64,000 bases of DNA from an uncultured Sphingomonadales bacterium (GTDB taxonomy: Bacteria; Pseudomonadota; Alphaproteobacteria; Sphingomonadales; Sphingomonadaceae): assembly GCA_937898525.1 (NCBI GenBank), contig CALCBC010000009.1:37749-101748 (forward strand), written 5' to 3'. Position 1 is the stretch's first letter. The number at the start of each line of letters is the position of its first letter. Positions 44,723-52,192 of this stretch are shown piece after piece. Both the position numbers and the translations under genes were made by a program. Under the pieces are notes generated by a model. It saw nothing but the letters and a program-made list of their open reading frames with translations. It was not told the DNA's origin and did not search any database.

Positions 44723-44745
44723 AAAAGAGGGACAGTCCCTCTTTT
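44723..44745. repeat. REP-type palindrome, single copy
   Basis: AAAAGAGGGA, a CAG loop and TCCCTCTTTT form a perfect ten-base-pair inverted repeat. The same unit occurs at 50014 and, inverted, at 50077. GGGACAGTCCC palindromes of this kind are typical REP sequences mobilised by RAYT transposases. With its trailing T run it may also stop transcription after the pseudogene. Confidence 0.75.
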
Positions 44746-44831
44746 CTCCAGGTCGAAGGCCGCGCCAACCCTCTCCCCCATTGCCCGCCGGTTTCGCACG
44801 TCTTACGCTGTGGTCGCGGAGAGGATGGGTC

Positions 44832-46406
44832 ATGACAAAACAGATGGATGTTAGCGATCCCGGCCGGCGCGCGTTCCTTGGCGCGGCGGCCGTGGGGACG
44901 ACGGCGATGCTCGCGGGCGCGGTCGCCCCGGGCACTGCGCGGGCGGCGGAGGGGCCCGCCCCGCAGGTCGACTTCCCCGACACGCCCGGCTCATTCGGCG
45001 GCGGCCCGGCCGGGACAAACAACCGCGCCGAGATCGACCTCTACGACTGCGAGGTCGAAGGCGCCTGGCCCAAGGACCTCGACGGCGTGTTCTACCGCGT
45101 CGGGCCCGACCCGCAGTACCCGAAGGACCCTAAGTACGCCTCGGACATCATGTTCGATGGCGAGGGCCACGTGTCGATGTTCCGCATCAAGGACGGCCAC
45201 GTCGATTACAAGACCCGCTACGTGAGGAACCAGCGCTGGAAGGCGCAGCACGCCGCGCGCCGCTCGCTGTTCGGGATGTACCGCAACCCGTTCACCGACG
45301 ATCCGAGCGTCAAGGGCCTGAGCCGCGGCACCGCCAACACCCAGCTGTTCCTGCACCACGGCAAGCTGCTCGTGTTCAAGGAGGACAGCCCGCCGGTCTA
45401 CATGGACCCGCTGACGCTCGAGACGATCGACGACTACTACACCTTCGGCGGCAAGCTCGACAGCGAGACCCACACCGCGCACCCGAAGATCGACCCGCTG
45501 ACCGGCGAGTTCTTCGGCTTCGGCTACGAGGCCAGGGGGCTGCTGTCGAAGGACATCTTCGTGTTCTCGACCGACCGCGAAGGCAACGTGAACTGGAGCG
45601 TCACCGTGCAGGCGCCCTACGCGGGCATGATGCACGACTTCGTCGTCACCCAGAACCACGTCGTGCTCTACCTGACCAACATGGTTGCCGACATGGAACT
45701 GCTCCAGCGCGGCGGTGTGCATTTCAGCTACGATTCGCGGATGCCCTGCTACATGGGCGTCCTGCGTCGCGGCGGCGACGGCAAGGACCTGCGCTGGTTC
45801 ACCGGCCAGAACCTGTTCTGCACCCACGTCATGGGTGGCTGGTCCGAAGGCGACAAGGTGATCGTCGACTGGGACGGGGGCGAGGGCAACCAGTTCCCCT
45901 TCTTCCCCAACAAGCACGAGCCGTTCGATCCGGCGAAGGCCACCGGGCTGCTGCGCCGCTTCACGATCGACCTGTCGAGCCGGACCAACGACCGCTACCA
46001 GACCGAGACGATCTTCCCCGAGGTCTCCGGCGTGCTCGCGCGGCAGGACGACCGCTTCCACACGCTCAAGTACCGCTACGGCTATCTCAACGGGGTCGGA
46101 CCGCGCGGCGGCTGGTGGATCGTCGACCACCAGGAGAAGACCACCCAGCTGGTCTCGGTGCCCGACTACCAGCTCTCCGAGATGACCTTCGTCCCGCGCC
46201 GCAAGGACGCACCCGAGGGCGACGGCTACCTGATCGGCATCGGCTCGAGCGTCAAGGAGAACGGCCGCTCGGACCTGATCCTCGTCGACACGAAGGAGCC
46301 GCAGGCGGGCCCCGTCGCGCGGGTCAAGATGCCGTTCAAGGTCGTCGGCCAGGTCCACGGGTTCTGGGCCGACGCGAGCGACATCCCGGGCGCGGCGGCG
46401 ACATGA
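44832..46406 (+). CDS. Tat-exported carotenoid cleavage / lignostilbene-type dioxygenase
   Basis: A non-haem iron oxygenase of the carotenoid cleavage dioxygenase family (524 residues), whose bacterial members cleave carotenoids, stilbenes such as lignostilbene, or isoeugenol. Four iron-binding histidines are evident: His217 (HTAHPK), His268 (MMHDFVVT), His332 (CTHVMGG) and His509 (VHGFW). A twin-arginine signal (PGRRAFLGAAAVGTTAM, about 10-40) implies folded export to the periplasm, less usual in a family often cytoplasmic. The ATG at 44832 follows GGAGAGGATG; 17 codons of open frame upstream are ignored. It overlaps the next gene by ATGA. Substrate is unknown. Confidence 0.9.
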   Translation: MTKQMDVSDPGRRAFLGAAAVGTTAMLAGAVAPGTARAAEGPAPQVDFPDTPGSFGGGPAGTNNRAEIDLYDCEVEGAWPKDLDGVFYRVGPDPQYPKDPKYASDIMFDGEGHVSMFRIKDGHVDYKTRYVRNQRWKAQHAARRSLFGMYRNPFTDDPSVKGLSRGTANTQLFLHHGKLLVFKEDSPPVYMDPLTLETIDDYYTFGGKLDSETHTAHPKIDPLTGEFFGFGYEARGLLSKDIFVFSTDREGNVNWSVTVQAPYAGMMHDFVVTQNHVVLYLTNMVADMELLQRGGVHFSYDSRMPCYMGVLRRGGDGKDLRWFTGQNLFCTHVMGGWSEGDKVIVDWDGGEGNQFPFFPNKHEPFDPAKATGLLRRFTIDLSSRTNDRYQTETIFPEVSGVLARQDDRFHTLKYRYGYLNGVGPRGGWWIVDHQEKTTQLVSVPDYQLSEMTFVPRRKDAPEGDGYLIGIGSSVKENGRSDLILVDTKEPQAGPVARVKMPFKVVGQVHGFWADASDIPGAAAT

Positions 46407-47356
46407 GCTTCGCGGGCTGGGCGAGGGCGCTGGCCCTCGCGTGCGCCGCGCTGCTCGCAGCCGCACCGGCAGCCGCGCAGGAGGCCAGGCGCATCGCCAT
46501 CAGCTTCGACGACATCCCGCGCCACCCGGGCGGCTTCATGACGCCCGACGAGCGCGCCGTCCGGCTGATCGCCGGGCTCGCCGAGGCGGGGGTCGAACAG
46601 GCCGCGTTCTTCGTCACCACCGGCAACCTCGGGGACGACTACGGCAAGGGCGGCGAGGCGCGCATCCGCGCCTACGTCGCCGCCGGGCACGTGATCGCCA
46701 ACCACTCGCACAGCCACGGCTGGCTGTGGAACGCCGATGCGGCCGGGTACATCGCCGACCTCGACAAGGCCGAGGCCTGGCTCGCCGGCCGGCCGGGCAA
46801 GCGCCCCTGGTACCGGTTCCCCTACCTCGACGAAGGCCGCGATCCCGAACGCCGTGATACGCTGCGCGCGGCGCTGCGCGAGCGCGGGCTCGCCAACGGC
46901 TACGTCACGGTCGACCTGTGGGACTGGGCGATCGACAACCTTGCCACCGCCGCCGTGCGCGAGGACCGCGCGATCGACCTCGATGCGCTCCGCGACCTCT
47001 ACGTCGAGACGATCGTGCAGGGCGCCGAGTTCTTCGACCGCACCGCGCGCGAGACGCTCGGCCGCTCGCCGGCGCACGTCCTGCTGCTGCACGAGACCGA
47101 CCTCAACGCGCTGTTCATTGCCGATGTCGTCGCCGGCCTGGAAGCCGACGGGTGGAGCATCGTCCCGATCGACGAGGCCTATCGCGACCCGATCGCGCAG
47201 GTCGAGCCCGACACGCTCTACCTCGGCGGCGGCCGCATCAACGCGCTCGCCGCGGCGGCCGGGCGCGATCCCGACACCCTCGTCTACTCGCGCAACGACG
47301 AGGCCGAGCTTGAGCGCCTGTTCGAGGAGCGGGTCATCGTGAAGGGCGGCGAATGA
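46403..47356 (+). CDS. Secreted polysaccharide deacetylase-family protein
   Basis: A NodB-fold protein of 317 residues with a signal peptide (about 1-25). The NodB motifs are present: ISFDDIPRH (metal Asp), IANHSHSHGW (His-His metal ligands), WYRFPYLDEG and the C-terminal LLLHETD. In place of the usual TFDDG the first motif reads SFDDIP, so metal binding is likely but substrate may differ from chitin or peptidoglycan. It overlaps both neighbours by four bases (ATGA), which ties it to the oxygenase and the PQQ dehydrogenase. Its job in that pathway is unclear; it may act as an amidase or deacylase. Confidence 0.85.
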   Translation: MSFAGWARALALACAALLAAAPAAAQEARRIAISFDDIPRHPGGFMTPDERAVRLIAGLAEAGVEQAAFFVTTGNLGDDYGKGGEARIRAYVAAGHVIANHSHSHGWLWNADAAGYIADLDKAEAWLAGRPGKRPWYRFPYLDEGRDPERRDTLRAALRERGLANGYVTVDLWDWAIDNLATAAVREDRAIDLDALRDLYVETIVQGAEFFDRTARETLGRSPAHVLLLHETDLNALFIADVVAGLEADGWSIVPIDEAYRDPIAQVEPDTLYLGGGRINALAAAAGRDPDTLVYSRNDEAELERLFEERVIVKGGE

Positions 47357-49434
47357 TCGCCCGCAGATTCCGCCTGGCTGGCGGACTGGCTTTCGCCGCG
47401 CTGATCGCCCCGGTCTCGGCGCAGGTTGCCGCCCCGGCGCAGGTCGACCACGCGCGCATGCTCGCCGCCGATGCGCACCCCGGACAGTGGATGAGCGTCG
47501 GCCGGACCTACGACGAGCAGCGCTTCAGCCCGCTCGCGCAGATCAACCCCGAGACTGTCGGCCGGCTCGGCCTCGCCTGGTACGCCGACATCAACACCGA
47601 GCGCGGGATGGAAGCGAGCCCGCTGGTCGTCGACGGCGTGCTCTACAACGTCCAGCCGTGGAACATCGTCACTGCCTATGACGCGAAGACCGGGCGCGTG
47701 CTGTGGACCTACGATCCCGAAGTGCCGCTGCGCTTCGGCCGGCTCGCCTGCTGCGACATCGTCTCGCGCGGGCTCGCCGCGTGGAACGGCAAGATCTACG
47801 TCGCCACGCTCGACGGCCGCCTGATCGCGCTCGACGCGAAGACCGGCGCGCCCGTGTGGTCGGTGCTCACGGTCGACAACTCCAAGGGTTACACGATCAC
47901 CGGCGCGCCGCGGGTGTTCGACGGCAGGGTGCTGATCGGCAACGGTGGGGCGGAGATCGGCGTGCGCGGCTACGTCTCGGCCTACGATGCGGAGACCGGC
48001 GCGCAGCTGTGGCGCTGGTACACCGTGCCCGGCAACCCGGCCGACGGGTTCGAGAACGCGGCGATGGAGATGGCCGCGAAGACCTGGACCGGCGAATGGT
48101 GGAAGGCCGGCGGCGGCGGCACCGTGTGGGACAGCCTCGCCTACGATCCCGAGCTGAACCTCGTCTACGTCGGCACCGGCAACGGCTCTCCGTGGGCCTG
48201 GAAGTGGCGCAGCCCGGGCGGCGGCGACAACCTGTTCCTCGCCTCGATCGTCGCGCTCCGGGCCGACAGCGGCGAATACGTCTGGCACTACCAGACCGTC
48301 CCCGGCGAACAGTGGGACTACACCGCCACCCAGCACATGATCCTCGCCGACATCGAGATCGGCGGCCGGCTGCGCAAGGTGCTGATGCAGGCGCCGAAGA
48401 ACGGCTTCTTCTACGTGCTCGACCGGGCAACCGGCGAGCTGATCTCGGCCGAGAAGATCGTCCCGATCAACTGGGCAACCGGCATCGACAAGGCGACCGG
48501 CCGTCCGATCGAGAACCCGGAAGCGCGCTACGGCGTGACCCCGGTGATGGTCTCGCCCGGCGCAGGCGGGGCGCACAACTGGAACCCGATGGCGTTCAGC
48601 CCGCTGACCGGCCTCGTCTACGTCCCGGTGAGCGAGACCTACATGGCCTACGGGCTCGCCGAGAGCTGGGACCCGGCACGCGGCGGGCTCGGCACGAGCT
48701 TCACCGGCTTCGACGCCGAGCGCAAGGCGATCGCCGAGTACGCCGACGCGCACTCGAAAGGCTGGCTCTCGGCGTGGAACCCGGTGACCCAGCGCGAAGT
48801 CTGGCGCGGCCCGGTCGAGCAGAAGGGCAGTGGCGGTGTGCTCGTCACCGCCGGCAACCTCGTGTTCCAGGGCACCATCGGCACCACCTTCGTCGCCTAC
48901 CGCGCGGACACCGGCGAGAAGGTCTGGGAAATGCCGGTCCAGCAGGTCCCGATCGCCGCACCGATCGCCTACGAGGTCGACGGCGAGCAGTACATCGCGG
49001 TCAACGCCGGCTGGGGCGGCGGGCTCGCCCACGTCGAACGCTCGAACTACAGCCAGCTGTTCCTGTCGAAGCCGCGCCTCCTCGTGTTCAAGCTCGGCGG
49101 AACGGCCAGGCTGCCGCCGCTGCCGCCGGAATCGATGCAGGTCCCCGAACTGAGCCCGCCGCCGCCGCTGACCGGGACGCCCGCGCAGGTCGCCCTCGGC
49201 GAGCGGCTCTACGGCGAGAACTGCGCGCTGTGCCACGGCACCGCGGCGCGCGGCGGGGTCAAGGACCTGCGCCACATGACGCCGGCGACCCACGCCGCGT
49301 TCCTCGACATCGTGCTTGGCGGCACCCGCGCCGCCAGCGGCATGGCGAGCTTTGCCGACACGCTCTCGCGCGAGCAGGCCGAAGCGATCCACCACTACCT
49401 GATTTCGCGCGCGCACGAGGACTGGGAGGAATGA
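47353..49434 (+). CDS. PQQ-dependent alcohol dehydrogenase with fused cytochrome c (copy 1)
   Basis: A periplasmic type II quinohaemoprotein alcohol dehydrogenase (693 residues). Signal peptide about 1-23; eight-bladed PQQ propeller about 40-590; the vicinal disulfide Cys133-Cys134 that stacks on PQQ (RLACCDIV); a likely catalytic Asp322 in QWDYTATQ; tryptophan-docking repeats such as VLWTYDP; then a C-terminal cytochrome c with CALCH (Cys624-His628) and a Met ligand in SGMASFAD. Electrons from alcohol oxidation would pass from PQQ through haem c to the respiratory chain. It overlaps the deacetylase-like gene by ATGA. Copy 2 lies at 59.1 kb. PQQ biosynthesis genes are not in the window. Confidence 0.94.
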   Translation: MIARRFRLAGGLAFAALIAPVSAQVAAPAQVDHARMLAADAHPGQWMSVGRTYDEQRFSPLAQINPETVGRLGLAWYADINTERGMEASPLVVDGVLYNVQPWNIVTAYDAKTGRVLWTYDPEVPLRFGRLACCDIVSRGLAAWNGKIYVATLDGRLIALDAKTGAPVWSVLTVDNSKGYTITGAPRVFDGRVLIGNGGAEIGVRGYVSAYDAETGAQLWRWYTVPGNPADGFENAAMEMAAKTWTGEWWKAGGGGTVWDSLAYDPELNLVYVGTGNGSPWAWKWRSPGGGDNLFLASIVALRADSGEYVWHYQTVPGEQWDYTATQHMILADIEIGGRLRKVLMQAPKNGFFYVLDRATGELISAEKIVPINWATGIDKATGRPIENPEARYGVTPVMVSPGAGGAHNWNPMAFSPLTGLVYVPVSETYMAYGLAESWDPARGGLGTSFTGFDAERKAIAEYADAHSKGWLSAWNPVTQREVWRGPVEQKGSGGVLVTAGNLVFQGTIGTTFVAYRADTGEKVWEMPVQQVPIAAPIAYEVDGEQYIAVNAGWGGGLAHVERSNYSQLFLSKPRLLVFKLGGTARLPPLPPESMQVPELSPPPPLTGTPAQVALGERLYGENCALCHGTAARGGVKDLRHMTPATHAAFLDIVLGGTRAASGMASFADTLSREQAEAIHHYLISRAHEDWEE

Positions 49435-49438
49435 CCCG

Positions 49439-50011
49439 ATGCTGAAATACCTGACCGCGCTCGCTGCCGTGGTTCTCTTCGCTGCCATGCCGGCGCGAGC
49501 CGAGGTCACCTACGGCCCGGATTACGGCAAGGACCGCGCCGAGATCGAGGACCTGATGGCGCGCTACCTGTTCGCGATCGATTACCACGACTGGGATGCC
49601 TACGTCGCCACCTTCGCCGAGGACGGCGAGATCACGTTTGCCAGCGGCAGCTTCAAGGGCCGCGAGGTGATCCGCGAGGCGGTGACCCGTTTCGCCGAGG
49701 GCATCGGCCGCTTCTACCACACCGAGGACGGCCAGCCCGCCAAGCTCCGGCACATCGTGCTGCAGACCGTGATCCGCGTCGAAGGCGACCGCGCCTGGGG
49801 CCGCTCGCAGTGGCTCGAGATGGCCAACCACGGCCCCGGCGACGAGCCCAAGATCGGCACCTACGGCGTCTACGAGGACGAGTTCACCAGGGTCGACGGC
49901 CGCTGGCTGATCGCCCGCCGCAACGTGCTCAACGAGTTCATTCCCAACCGCAGCTCGGGTCCTGCAAACCCCGTCGCCGAAATGGACGCCGAGGCCGAAG
50001 CGGCGCGCTAG
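49439..50011 (+). CDS. Secreted SnoaL/NTF2-like protein
   Basis: A 190-residue exported protein: signal peptide about 1-22 (MPARAEV cleavage), then one SnoaL-like NTF2 fold (about 30-165) with EIEDLMARYLFAIDYHDWDAYVATFAEDGEI, HIVLQTVIRVEGDRAWGRSQW and DEFTRVDGRWLIARR. NTF2-fold proteins are isomerases, dehydratases, hydrolases or small-molecule binders. A Tyr-His-Asp-Trp-Asp patch near residue 48 could form the pocket. It starts four bases after the PQQ dehydrogenase stop and is the last gene of the oxygenase operon. A similar pairing, PQQ dehydrogenase then NTF2-like protein, recurs at 59-63 kb. Confidence 0.85.
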   Translation: MLKYLTALAAVVLFAAMPARAEVTYGPDYGKDRAEIEDLMARYLFAIDYHDWDAYVATFAEDGEITFASGSFKGREVIREAVTRFAEGIGRFYHTEDGQPAKLRHIVLQTVIRVEGDRAWGRSQWLEMANHGPGDEPKIGTYGVYEDEFTRVDGRWLIARRNVLNEFIPNRSSGPANPVAEMDAEAEAAR

Positions 50012-50013
50012 CA

Positions 50014-50101
50014 AAAAGAGGGACAGTCCCTCTTTTCGAGGGAAGCGCCGCCCCTCTGGCCCGCGACGCCGCGCGGAAAAAGAGGGACTGTCCCCCTTTT
50101 G
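50014..50101. repeat. Inverted pair of REP palindromes (REPIN-like)
   Basis: Two copies of the GAGGGAC-type palindrome lie back to back in the gap between convergent genes. One is at 50014-50036 with ACAGT at its centre. The other is at 50077-50101 with ACTGT, that is, inverted and with a few mismatches. About 40 GC-rich bases separate them. Two REPs in opposite orientation define a REPIN. A single copy is at 44723. Confidence 0.75.
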
Positions 50102-50113
50102 ACCCCGATGGCG

Positions 50114-52105
50114 CTATCCTCCGACGGCACCGCGCCGCACATACCGTTGCTCCGGGGCCGGCGCGGCCGGGCTCCCTTCGCGCGCGAGCGGTATCGCGAC
50201 ATGAACCGTGGTGCCCGGGTTCCCCTTGCCGACGCCGCCGCCTCCTGGCCGGCGTACGCGCGCCGACATCGCCGGGATATCGCAGCCGACGCGCAGCCGC
50301 TCGCCGAGCTGCGCGCCAGCCGGCGCGGCAATGCCCTTGCCGTTGTCGCGCACCACGAGGTGCACGCTGCCGCCGAAGCAGCGCACGTCGATCGAGGCCT
50401 GCGTCGCGCGCGCGTGCCGCTGGACGTTGCCGAGGCTCTCCTGGGTGATCCTCAGCAGCGCGCGCCGCACCTCGCCGGGCAGCGCCCTGGCCCGCTCGTC
50501 GATCTTCACGCGCGTGGCGATCCCGGTCCGTCGCTCGAATCCCGGGATGTATCGCAGCAGCATCGTCCCGAAGTCGTCCGCGAGCAGTTCCGAGGGGTGC
50601 AGCAGGTAGGTGAAGGTGCGGACTTCGGACGTCGCCTCCTGCAGCGAATGGCAGACCTCTTCGAGCAGCGGGTTCAGGTCTTCGGGCAGTTGCCGGCCAA
50701 GGCTGAGCAGGTTGAGCTTGGCGGCGACGAGGTGCTGCGCGGTCGAATCGTGCAGCTCCTCGGAGATCCGGCGGCGCTCGTCCCTGCCCAGCGATGCGAG
50801 CCGCTCCTGCAGCTCTGCGACCTCGCGCCGGGCCTCGACCCACTCGGTCACGTCGCGGAACACGCCGCTGACGATCGCCGGATTGCGGACCTCGTCGGAT
50901 TCGGCGTGCATCTGCAGCACGAACCAGCGCGTCCGCCCCTCGCGGCACAGCCGGAACTCGACCGCCGGCCACGGCCCGCCGTCGCCGAGCACCGCGCCCA
51001 GCGCTTCGCCGACCATCGCCTGGTCCTCGGGATGGATGGCGTCGATGAAGCCCAGCGGCGTGACCGCCGCGTCGGCATCGAGGCCGAACAGCTCGCGGCA
51101 ATTGTCCGACAGCCACAGCCGCGCCTGGTCGGCGTCCCATTGCCACAGCGCGGTGTCGGTCGCGCCGGCCGCGAACTGCAGCCGTTCCTCCGACTGCCGC
51201 AGCAGCGTCGCCGCGCGGCGCCGCTCGTCCATCAGCGCAGCGAGCAGCATCAGCGGCGTCGAGGTCGCGGCGAGAAAGATGTGCAGCGAAGCGATCTCCT
51301 CTGGTGGTGACAGGCCGACGAACGGCCCGTGGAGCCGGACCGCCTGGGCGACAATCCCGGCCGCGACCGTCAGCAGTGCCAATGCCGTGCCGCCGACCCC
51401 GAACCGCGCCGCGGCCCACAGCAGCAGCGGCAGCGGCGCCAGGTAAGCGGCGGGCCACAGCTCGAGGTCGATCGCCCCGCCGAAGACGAAGAAGCTGGTC
51501 GCGAACAGCGCTGCGGTGACCGCGGCAGTCTCCAGCCGCAGTGCCACAGGCGCTCGCCGCCGGCCGGAGAACCGGCCTTGCGCCAGCAGCACCACGAGCG
51601 GCGGAAGCGTGATCGTGAAGAAATAGCCGGCCGCCGTCCATTGCAGCCACCACAGCCACGGGTCGTCGAACCAGCCGATTGCGACCTGCAGGCCGATCAC
51701 CGCGAGATTGACCGCCGCCGGGATCGCGATCCCCGCCACCGCGATGAACAGCGACAGCGAGGCCGCCGTGTCGAACGGCCGCTTCGCCGTCGCCAGCCAC
51801 CGGATCGCGAGCGCGCTCGCCAGCGCGACCGCGAGGTGCCCGAGCAGCTGCACGCCGGCCGCGAGCGGCGGTGCCTCGGGCAGCAGCAGGGCCGTTACCG
51901 CGAAGTGGACCGGCACGATCGCGGCGAGGAGCCACCACCGGCGCGGTGGCAGCACCATCAGCACGGCGAGCAGGAATCCCCGTGCGGGCCAGACGAGCGC
52001 CCACCCGTCGGGCGCGAAACGCAGCAGCATGCTGAGCACGATGCACGCGAAGTATCCGGCGGCGATCGCCGCCGCTGCCAGTCCAGGTCGGGCTACTGGG
52101 CCCAT
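50114..52105 (-). CDS. Orphan MASE1-PAS sensor histidine kinase, HisKA_3 family
   Basis: A membrane-bound kinase of about 663 residues. The N-terminal 300 residues form a MASE1-type sensor of eight or so transmembrane helices (LVWPARGFLLAVLMV, QWTAAGYFFTITLPPLVV, LHGPFVGLSPPEEIASL). A PAS domain follows (about 305-430, LWQWDADQARLWLSDNCREL), then a NarL-type HisKA_3 core with His452 in EELHDSTAQHLVAA, N-box ITQESLGNVQRHA and G-box VRDNGKGI. HisKA_3 kinases normally pair with a LuxR-type response regulator, but none is next to it. The ATG at 52105 has GGGGAG nine bases upstream; an ATG at 52129 is also in frame. Signal unknown. Confidence 0.87.
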   Translation of the reverse strand: MGPVARPGLAAAAIAAGYFACIVLSMLLRFAPDGWALVWPARGFLLAVLMVLPPRRWWLLAAIVPVHFAVTALLLPEAPPLAAGVQLLGHLAVALASALAIRWLATAKRPFDTAASLSLFIAVAGIAIPAAVNLAVIGLQVAIGWFDDPWLWWLQWTAAGYFFTITLPPLVVLLAQGRFSGRRRAPVALRLETAAVTAALFATSFFVFGGAIDLELWPAAYLAPLPLLLWAAARFGVGGTALALLTVAAGIVAQAVRLHGPFVGLSPPEEIASLHIFLAATSTPLMLLAALMDERRRAATLLRQSEERLQFAAGATDTALWQWDADQARLWLSDNCRELFGLDADAAVTPLGFIDAIHPEDQAMVGEALGAVLGDGGPWPAVEFRLCREGRTRWFVLQMHAESDEVRNPAIVSGVFRDVTEWVEARREVAELQERLASLGRDERRRISEELHDSTAQHLVAAKLNLLSLGRQLPEDLNPLLEEVCHSLQEATSEVRTFTYLLHPSELLADDFGTMLLRYIPGFERRTGIATRVKIDERARALPGEVRRALLRITQESLGNVQRHARATQASIDVRCFGGSVHLVVRDNGKGIAAPAGAQLGERLRVGCDIPAMSARVRRPGGGGVGKGNPGTTVHVAIPLAREGSPAAPAPEQRYVRRGAVGG

Positions 52106-52192
52106 CCGAGGCCACTCCCCTCGCACCATGCGGGGTGCCCCTATTGATCAACGGCTGGCGGCGAAAAGCGGCGCGGGGCAGGGTGTCCCGTT

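Noticed and set aside
44832..50011. The oxygenase operon as a prophage or integrative element
   Set aside because: No integrase, attachment-site repeat, tRNA or phage gene was seen. Only REP palindromes flank it, which is weaker evidence kept as a finding.
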